Shown piece after piece: positions 58,994 to 64,000 of a stretch of 64,000 nucleotides of DNA. The notes beneath the pieces were generated by a model that was not told the DNA's origin, did not search any database, and saw only the letters and a list, made by a program, of their open reading frames with translations. The translations under genes were made by a program, and so were the position numbers. How positions within the stretch are numbered: the stretch's first letter is position 1; every line of letters begins with the position of its first letter. Source of the DNA: Lysobacteraceae bacterium NML93-0399 (GTDB lineage: Bacteria > Pseudomonadota > Gammaproteobacteria > Xanthomonadales > Xanthomonadaceae); assembly GCA_002307375.1 (NCBI GenBank), contig NTJI01000004.1, positions 217,940-281,939 of the forward strand. The letters are read 5' to 3'.

Positions 58994-60535
58994 ATGAACA
59001 TCCGCCGCTTCGTTGCCGCCGACATGCGTTCGGCCCTCCAGCTGGTACGCCAGGCGCATGGGCCCGATGCCGTGATCCTGTCCAACCGCCGCACCGAGGA
59101 CGGTGTGGAGATCGTTGCCGCCAGCAACTACGACGAGGGCTTCGTGCAGCGGGCGCTCGACGACGCGGCGCGCGACCGCGCTGTTGCGCCGGCACCGGCA
59201 GCGACGCCGGAACCTGCAGCCGCGCCACGCACCGAGGGCCTGCTGCCCTCGGAACGCTGGCTGCGCGAGCTTGAAACCCGTCCGCAGGACGCGGCGGACG
59301 CACCGGCCGTCGAAGCCGCATCGGCATCCGTGCCCGCCGTGACGGCCGTGCCGGCAGCTGCCGCACGCCGCGTTGCGAGCGAGCCGGCGCGCTTCGACAT
59401 CGACGGCCCGACCTTCGCCGAACTGCTCGCCGCCGGACACCGCGACGACACGCCGGTGGTCGAGCTGCAGCCCCAGGCTGCGGCCACGCCCGCCCCGGTG
59501 CCTGCCCCCGCGATGCCTGCCGCGCCTGTCGCCTCCGCGTTCGACGCCGGAATTCCGTCGCCGCCGCCGGTGGAAAGCGCGCCCATGCCTGCCCTGGCCG
59601 CCGTACCCGCGCCGCCGGCCCCGGCCAGCGACGGAGAACTGGCGCAGATGCGCAACGAGCTGGCCCTGATGCGCCAGATGATCGAGCGCGAGATGGCGCG
59701 GCTGACCGACGAGCGCCTGCGCGGCTCGCCGGCGCGTGCGCAGGCGATGGAGCTGATGGAGGACTACGGCTTCGATGGCGGCATCACCCGCGACACCGTG
59801 CTGCAGATTCCGGCCGACACCCCCGAATCGCGCGTGCGCGGACTGATGCTGGCGCTGCTGTCCAAGCGTCTGCCGGTGTGCCCGGTCGACCCGCTGTCCG
59901 AGGCCGGCGTGATCGCCCTCGTCGGCCCGACCGGCGCCGGCAAGACCACGACCATCGCCAAGCTGGCCGCGCTCTATGCCGCCCAGCACCAGGCACGCGA
60001 CGTGGCCCTGGTGACCACCGACACCTCGCGCATCGGTGGCCGCGAACAGCTGCACAGCTACGGTCGCCAGCTCGGCATCGCCGTGCACGAGGCCGACACC
60101 GAGGCCGGCCTGCTGCAGGTGCTGCAGAAGCTCGAGGACTACCGCCTGGTGCTGGTCGACACCGCCGGCCTGAGCCAGCGCGACCGCGCCCTCGCCGGCC
60201 AGCTCAACTGGCTGCGCGCCGCGCGCAATGTCCGCACCCTGCTGGTGCTGCCGGCCAACACCCATTTCGCCGATCTCGACGAGGTCGTGCGCCGCTTCGA
60301 GAAGGCCCAGCCGCAGGGCGTGGTGCTGACCAAGCTCGACGAGACCGGCCGGCTGGGCAGCGCCCTGTCGGTGGCCGTCGACCACAACCTGCCCCTGACC
60401 TGGATCACCGACGGCCAGCGCGTGCCGCAGGACCTGCAGCGCGCCAACGCGGCCCATCTGGTGCTGCGCCTTGAAGATCTGCGCCGAGATGCCGATAAGC
60501 CGATTGCCCCGGAACACGCCCATGCCGTCGCCTGA
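58994..60535 (+). CDS. flhF: Flagellar biosynthesis GTPase FlhF
   Basis: 513 residues, SRP-family GTPase that sets the polar site of flagellar assembly. A basic N-terminal domain (MNIRRFVAADMRSALQLVRQ, GPDAVILSNRR) is followed by a long Ala/Pro-rich linker (about 60-220), the N-domain, and the G domain with P-loop GPTGAGKTTT from residue 311, VALVTTDTSRIGGREQL, VLVDTAGLSQRD and TKLDETGRLG. The frame continues upstream through the heptamer repeat, but the ATG at 58994 gives the family start. No Shine-Dalgarno is evident. flhG overlaps its end. Confidence 0.96.
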   Translation: MNIRRFVAADMRSALQLVRQAHGPDAVILSNRRTEDGVEIVAASNYDEGFVQRALDDAARDRAVAPAPAATPEPAAAPRTEGLLPSERWLRELETRPQDAADAPAVEAASASVPAVTAVPAAAARRVASEPARFDIDGPTFAELLAAGHRDDTPVVELQPQAAATPAPVPAPAMPAAPVASAFDAGIPSPPPVESAPMPALAAVPAPPAPASDGELAQMRNELALMRQMIEREMARLTDERLRGSPARAQAMELMEDYGFDGGITRDTVLQIPADTPESRVRGLMLALLSKRLPVCPVDPLSEAGVIALVGPTGAGKTTTIAKLAALYAAQHQARDVALVTTDTSRIGGREQLHSYGRQLGIAVHEADTEAGLLQVLQKLEDYRLVLVDTAGLSQRDRALAGQLNWLRAARNVRTLLVLPANTHFADLDEVVRRFEKAQPQGVVLTKLDETGRLGSALSVAVDHNLPLTWITDGQRVPQDLQRANAAHLVLRLEDLRRDADKPIAPEHAHAVA

Positions 60536-61379
60536 CCTTCTGCCCATGTCTGCCGCCCCCTTCCGCCCCGTCCGCACCCTCGCCGTCACCGGCGGCAAGG
60601 GCGGTGTGGGCAAGACCAACGTGTCGGCGAACCTGTCGGTCGCGCTGGCGGCAATGGGCCAGCGCACGCTGCTGCTCGACGCCGACCTGGGGCTCGCGAA
60701 CGTCGACGTGCTGCTGGGCCTGTCGCCCAAGCGCACCCTGGCCGACCTCGTCGCCGGACGCTGCGAACTCGACGATGTCGTGCTCGAAGGCCCGTCGGGC
60801 GTACTGGTGGTGCCGGCCGCGTCCGGTCGCCGGCACATGGCCGAACTGCGGCCGGCCGAACACGCCGGGCTGGTGAACGTGTTCAACGACCTGCAGCGTG
60901 ATCTCGACCTGCTGGTGGTCGACACCGCCGCCGGCATCACCGATTCGGTGCTGACCTTCTGCCAGGCCGCGCAGGACGCGGTGGTGGTGGTCTGCGACGA
61001 GCCGGCCTCGATCACCGATGCCTACGCGCTGATCAAGGTGCTGGCCCGGGAGCGCGGCGTGAACCGCGTGCACGTGGTGCCGAACATGGTGCGCAGCCCG
61101 CAGGAAGGCCGGAACCTGCACGACAAGCTCTCGCGCGTGTGCGAGCGCTTTATCGGCGATGTGTCGCTGAACTATCTGGGCGCGATTCCGCAGTGCGACT
61201 GGCTGCGCATGGCCGTGCAGCGCCAGCAGCCCGTCGTCAACGCCTACCCGGGCAGCCCGTCGGCGCGTGCGCTGGTGGACATCGCCCAGCGCGTCTCGCG
61301 CTGGCAGGCGCCGACCGCGCCGCGCGGCCACGTCGAGTTCTTCGTCGAGCGGATGCTGCATCAGGGGGCGGCCGCATGA
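60522..61379 (+). CDS. flhG: Flagellar number regulator FlhG (FleN)
   Basis: 285 residues from the ATG at 60522, with a second possible start at 60546. MinD-like ATPase with the deviant Walker A GGKGGVGKTNVSANLSVALA, LLDADLGLANVDVLLGL, and VVDTAAGITDSVLTFCQAAQ. Limits flagellar number, acting on FlhF and FleQ. It overlaps the flhF end by 14 bases and the fliA ATG by four. Confidence 0.95.
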   Translation: MPSPDLLPMSAAPFRPVRTLAVTGGKGGVGKTNVSANLSVALAAMGQRTLLLDADLGLANVDVLLGLSPKRTLADLVAGRCELDDVVLEGPSGVLVVPAASGRRHMAELRPAEHAGLVNVFNDLQRDLDLLVVDTAAGITDSVLTFCQAAQDAVVVVCDEPASITDAYALIKVLARERGVNRVHVVPNMVRSPQEGRNLHDKLSRVCERFIGDVSLNYLGAIPQCDWLRMAVQRQQPVVNAYPGSPSARALVDIAQRVSRWQAPTAPRGHVEFFVERMLHQGAAA

Positions 61380-62134
61380 ACGCCGCCGCGCGTCATTACC
61401 AGGCGGTCCAGCGCACTGCCGTCGTCGACCCGATCGTCCAGCATGCCGAGCTGGTGCGTCGCATCGCCCACCATCTGGCCGCGCGACTGCCGGCGAGCGT
61501 GGAAATCGACGACCTCGTCCAGGCCGGCATGATCGGACTGCTCGAGGCCTCGCGCAGCTACGACGCCGACCAGGGTGCCTCGTTCGAGACCTATGCCTCG
61601 ATCCGCATCCGCGGTTCGATGATCGACGAGATCCGCCGCGGCGACTGGGTGCCGCGTTCGGTGCACCGGCGCGCGCGCGAGGCCGCGGCAGCGATCCGCG
61701 ACATCGAGCAGGCCAGCGGCCGCGCGGCCACCGCCCAGGAAGTCGCCGCCCGGCTGGAGATGCCGCTGGCCGAATACCAGCGTCTGCTCGAGGACGCCGC
61801 GCGCGGCCAGGTGCTGAGCCTGGATTCGCACGTCGAGGACCATGGCGAAGTGGAACCGGTCAGCCGCGGCGGCGGTGAACCGACCCCGCAGGAGGTGCTG
61901 GTGCGGGGCGAGTTCGGGCGCGAGCTGATCGCCGCGATCGGCCATCTGCCCGAACGCGAGCAGCTGGTGCTGTCGCTGTACTACGAGCAGGAGCTCAATC
62001 TGAAGGAGATCGGCGCCGTGCTCGGCGTGAGCGAATCGCGCGTGTGCCAGATCCATGGCCAGGCCGTGGTGCGCCTGCGCGGACGCCTGACCGCTTTCGA
62101 ACTCGTCGACACCGGCTTCGGTGACGACGACTGA
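61376..62134 (+). CDS. fliA: RNA polymerase sigma-28 factor FliA
   Basis: 252 residues. Region 2 (DDLVQAGMIGLLEASRSYDA, SFETYASIRIRGSMIDEIRR), region 3 and region 4 (LNLKEIGAVLGVSESRVCQI) are complete. It should read the TAAA/TCAA-N15-GCCGATAN promoters before the transducer, flgM, cheV, fliC and fliD, and is held by FlgM. ATG overlaps the flhG stop. Confidence 0.97.
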   Translation: MNAAARHYQAVQRTAVVDPIVQHAELVRRIAHHLAARLPASVEIDDLVQAGMIGLLEASRSYDADQGASFETYASIRIRGSMIDEIRRGDWVPRSVHRRAREAAAAIRDIEQASGRAATAQEVAARLEMPLAEYQRLLEDAARGQVLSLDSHVEDHGEVEPVSRGGGEPTPQEVLVRGEFGRELIAAIGHLPEREQLVLSLYYEQELNLKEIGAVLGVSESRVCQIHGQAVVRLRGRLTAFELVDTGFGDDD

Positions 62135-62191
62135 CGACCGGGGCGCGCGGCGCCCCGTCCGATATCTGCACATGCTTTCGAGGAACCCGTT

Positions 62192-62584
62192 TTGAACAAG
62201 AACATCCGCATCCTGATCGTCGACGACTTCTCGACGATGCGCCGGATCGTCAAGAACCTGCTGGCCGATCTGGGCTTCAACAACACCGTCGAGGCCGAGG
62301 ACGGCAACAGCGCGCTGGCCGTGCTGCGCCAGGACGCGGTGGAACTGGTCATCACCGACTGGAACATGCCCGGCATGACGGGCATCGAGCTGCTGCGCGC
62401 GATCCGTGCCGACGCCAAGTTCCGCACCCTGCCGGTGCTGATGGTCACCGCCGAAGCCAAGCGCGAGCAGATCATCGAGGCCGCGCAGACCGGCGTGAAC
62501 GGCTACATCATCAAGCCCTTCACCGCGCAGACGCTCGAAGAGAAGCTGGGCAAGATCTTCGAGCGTCTGGGATCGGCGGCATGA
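62192..62584 (+). CDS. cheY: Chemotaxis response regulator CheY
   Basis: 130 residues from a TTG start at 62192 preceded by CGAGGAA; no in-frame ATG gives the family N-terminus. Receiver with [19 protein letters not shown], phosphoacceptor Asp56 ([11 protein letters not shown]) and the switch Lys in [13 protein letters not shown]. Phosphorylated by CheA, it binds FliM. The TTG may lower expression relative to the neighbours. cheZ overlaps its stop. Confidence 0.96.
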   Translation: MNKNIRILIVDDFSTMRRIVKNLLADLGFNNTVEAEDGNSALAVLRQDAVELVITDWNMPGMTGIELLRAIRADAKFRTLPVLMVTAEAKREQIIEAAQTGVNGYIIKPFTAQTLEEKLGKIFERLGSAA

Positions 62585-63183
62585 CTTCGCCCGACGTCGA
62601 ACGCACCCGGCTGGTGTCACTGCTGCACGACGCACTCGAAGCGCTGGAGCGCGATGACGAGGCCGGCTGGCGCGAACACGTCGATGCGCTGGCCAATGCG
62701 CGGGCGGTCACCCTGGTGTCCGGCCTGGGCCGGTTGGCGCGCGAGCTGCAGCAGGCGCTGGGCGCGTTGCCGCCGGCGCCTGCAGGCGGCAGCGATCTGG
62801 ACGACGCCTGTGCGCGCCTGGACCACGTGGTCGAGATGACCGAACAGGCCACGCACCGCACGCTCGACCTGATCGAAGACAGCCGTGCGCTGGTCACGCG
62901 GCTCAAGGACGGACCACTCGACGACAGCCAGGCCGGCACGGTCGAGGCCCTGCGCGACAACCTGCGCGAAATGGCGCTGGCGCAGAGCCACCAGGATCTC
63001 GGCGGCCAGATCATCCGCCGCGTCGCCGGCATCGTGCGCGGCGTGCACGAAGGCTTCGATGCCCTGGGCCTGCCGCCCAAGGCGGACGACGAGCGCGGCA
63101 ACGGGCCGGCGGTCAAGGGCCTCGATCGCACGCCCGTTGCCCAGAGCGATGCCGACGATCTGCTCTCCGCTCTGGGTCTTTGA
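62581..63183 (+). CDS. cheZ: Protein phosphatase CheZ
   Basis: 200 residues, dephosphorylates CheY-P. The long helical hairpin contains the active-site region [19 protein letters not shown] with the catalytic Gln, and the C-terminal CheY-binding peptide is present ([12 protein letters not shown]). The ATG overlaps the cheY stop. cheA begins 130 bases later. Confidence 0.95.
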   Translation: MTSPDVERTRLVSLLHDALEALERDDEAGWREHVDALANARAVTLVSGLGRLARELQQALGALPPAPAGGSDLDDACARLDHVVEMTEQATHRTLDLIEDSRALVTRLKDGPLDDSQAGTVEALRDNLREMALAQSHQDLGGQIIRRVAGIVRGVHEGFDALGLPPKADDERGNGPAVKGLDRTPVAQSDADDLLSALGL

Positions 63184-63312
63184 GCCTGCTCCGTCAGCCC
63201 ACGCAATCGCAGGACACCTCGACATGCCAGCACATCCGCTCTCCCCGCCCGCACGCCCCGACGCGACCGCGCAGCCGTTGACGCGCGCGGCATCCGGCGG
63301 AGTCGCGCAGTG

Positions 63313-64000
63313 ATGCAGGCCTCGCCCGACATCGTTGCCGACTTCGTCACCGAGGCCCGCGAGCTGCTGGACACGCTGGGTGGCGAGCTGGTGGACCTGG
63401 AGCAGACGCCCGACGACCGCGAGCGCCTCAATGGCGTCTTCCGTGCGTTCCACACGCTCAAGGGCGGCGCGGGCTTCCTCGGCGCCACGCCGCTGGTCGA
63501 GCTGTGCCACGCCGCGGAAGAAACGCTGGGCAAGGTGCGCGCCGGCCAGACCCCGCTGCTGCCGCGACATTTCGATGCCGCGCAGCAGTCGCTCGACTGG
63601 CTGCAGGCCATGGTCGATGCCATCGAGAACGAATACGAAGTGCCGAGCGCACCGCCGGAACTGATCGCAGGCTTCGCGCCCGAGGACGCGCCTGCAGCAG
63701 CCGCCGTGCCAACGCCCGTGGCGGCCGCACCGGCGCCGTCCGCCGACGGCATGATTTCAGACGACGAGTTCGAAGCGCTGCTCGACCAGTTGCACGGCGA
63801 TGCCGCGCCGGGACTGGCGGCGCCGCCGGCGCAGGCGCCGATTTCGGACATGATCGGCGACGACGAGTTCGAAGCCCTGCTCGACCAGTTGCACGGTGGC
63901 GCGGCCCCCGGCGCGGGCGGCCCCATCGCGCAGGCGATGGCCCAGGCCAGTGCCGCCCCCCCGGCCGCAAGGCCCGCCGTGCCTGCGCCGCCGCGCGCCC
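63313..64000 (+). CDS. cheA: Chemotaxis histidine kinase CheA (N-terminal part)
   Basis: The visible 229 codons begin at ATG 63313 (a GTG codon directly before it is also possible). The P1 HPt domain has phosphorylated His47 (RAFHTLKGGAGFLG), and the linker then carries two near-identical copies of a short acidic motif, SDDEFEALLDQLHG and GDDEFEALLDQLHG, separated by an Ala/Pro spacer. These probably dock CheY or CheZ. The dimerisation, kinase and CheW-like domains lie beyond the window edge. Confidence 0.95.
   Translation, partial: MQASPDIVADFVTEARELLDTLGGELVDLEQTPDDRERLNGVFRAFHTLKGGAGFLGATPLVELCHAAEETLGKVRAGQTPLLPRHFDAAQQSLDWLQAMVDAIENEYEVPSAPPELIAGFAPEDAPAAAAVPTPVAAAPAPSADGMISDDEFEALLDQLHGDAAPGLAAPPAQAPISDMIGDDEFEALLDQLHGGAAPGAGGPIAQAMAQASAAPPAARPAVPAPPRA

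Overview
The window is chromosomal DNA of a GC-rich gammaproteobacterium, most likely a Lysobacteraceae (Xanthomonadaceae) member of the Lysobacter/Luteimonas/Xanthomonas type. The evidence is gene order (ftsK, ald, trxB, FemAB-like acetyltransferase, aat, infA, clpA, clpS), one large flagellar-chemotaxis cluster led by rpoN and fleQ, and the family's typical interspersed repeats. The genus cannot be fixed by reading alone.

Layout. 1-12.4 kb is housekeeping DNA: ftsK (cut by the window edge) and ald on the minus strand; trxB, an acetyltransferase, aat and infA on the plus strand; clpA and clpS on the minus strand; then a YbjN-like secreted protein, a NUDIX hydrolase, mnmA and hflD as an overlapping plus-strand operon. 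12.4-21.7 kb holds signalling genes: a chemotaxis transducer behind a FliA promoter, a PAS-GGDEF-EAL protein, a NarX-type kinase, a GGDEF-EAL-REC protein with altered signature motifs, and a PAS histidine kinase.

21.7-64 kb is the flagellar regulon: flgN, flgM and flgA (minus); cheV; flgB to flgL; fliC, fliD, fliS and a FliT-like gene; an atypical PilZ protein and a NarL-type regulator; rpoN, a single-domain receiver and fleQ; fliE to fliR; flhB, flhA, flhF, flhG, fliA, cheY, cheZ and the start of cheA. Near-consensus sigma-54 elements (TGGCAC/CGGCAC-N5-TTGCA) precede flgB, flgG, fliE, fliL and flhB. Sigma-28 elements (TAAA/TCAA-N15-GCCGATAN) precede the transducer, flgM, cheV, fliC and fliD. 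This fits a FleQ/RpoN early tier, a FliA/FlgM late tier, and FlhF/FlhG control of flagellar position and number.

The least ordinary content lies between flagellar genes. Four elements made of TGATTSG heptamers in opposed arms fill the gaps flgE-flgF, flgF-flgG, fliP-fliQ and flhA-flhF almost from stop codon to start codon or promoter. REP-type palindrome pairs lie at fleQ-fliE and flgL-fliC, and form a four-unit tandem array between fliR and flhB. flgL looks mosaic. clpS and cheV have promoter elements placed so that their mRNAs could be leaderless, and ald has a terminator-like hairpin in its 5' leader. No insertion sequence, prophage, CRISPR array, tRNA or rRNA was seen.
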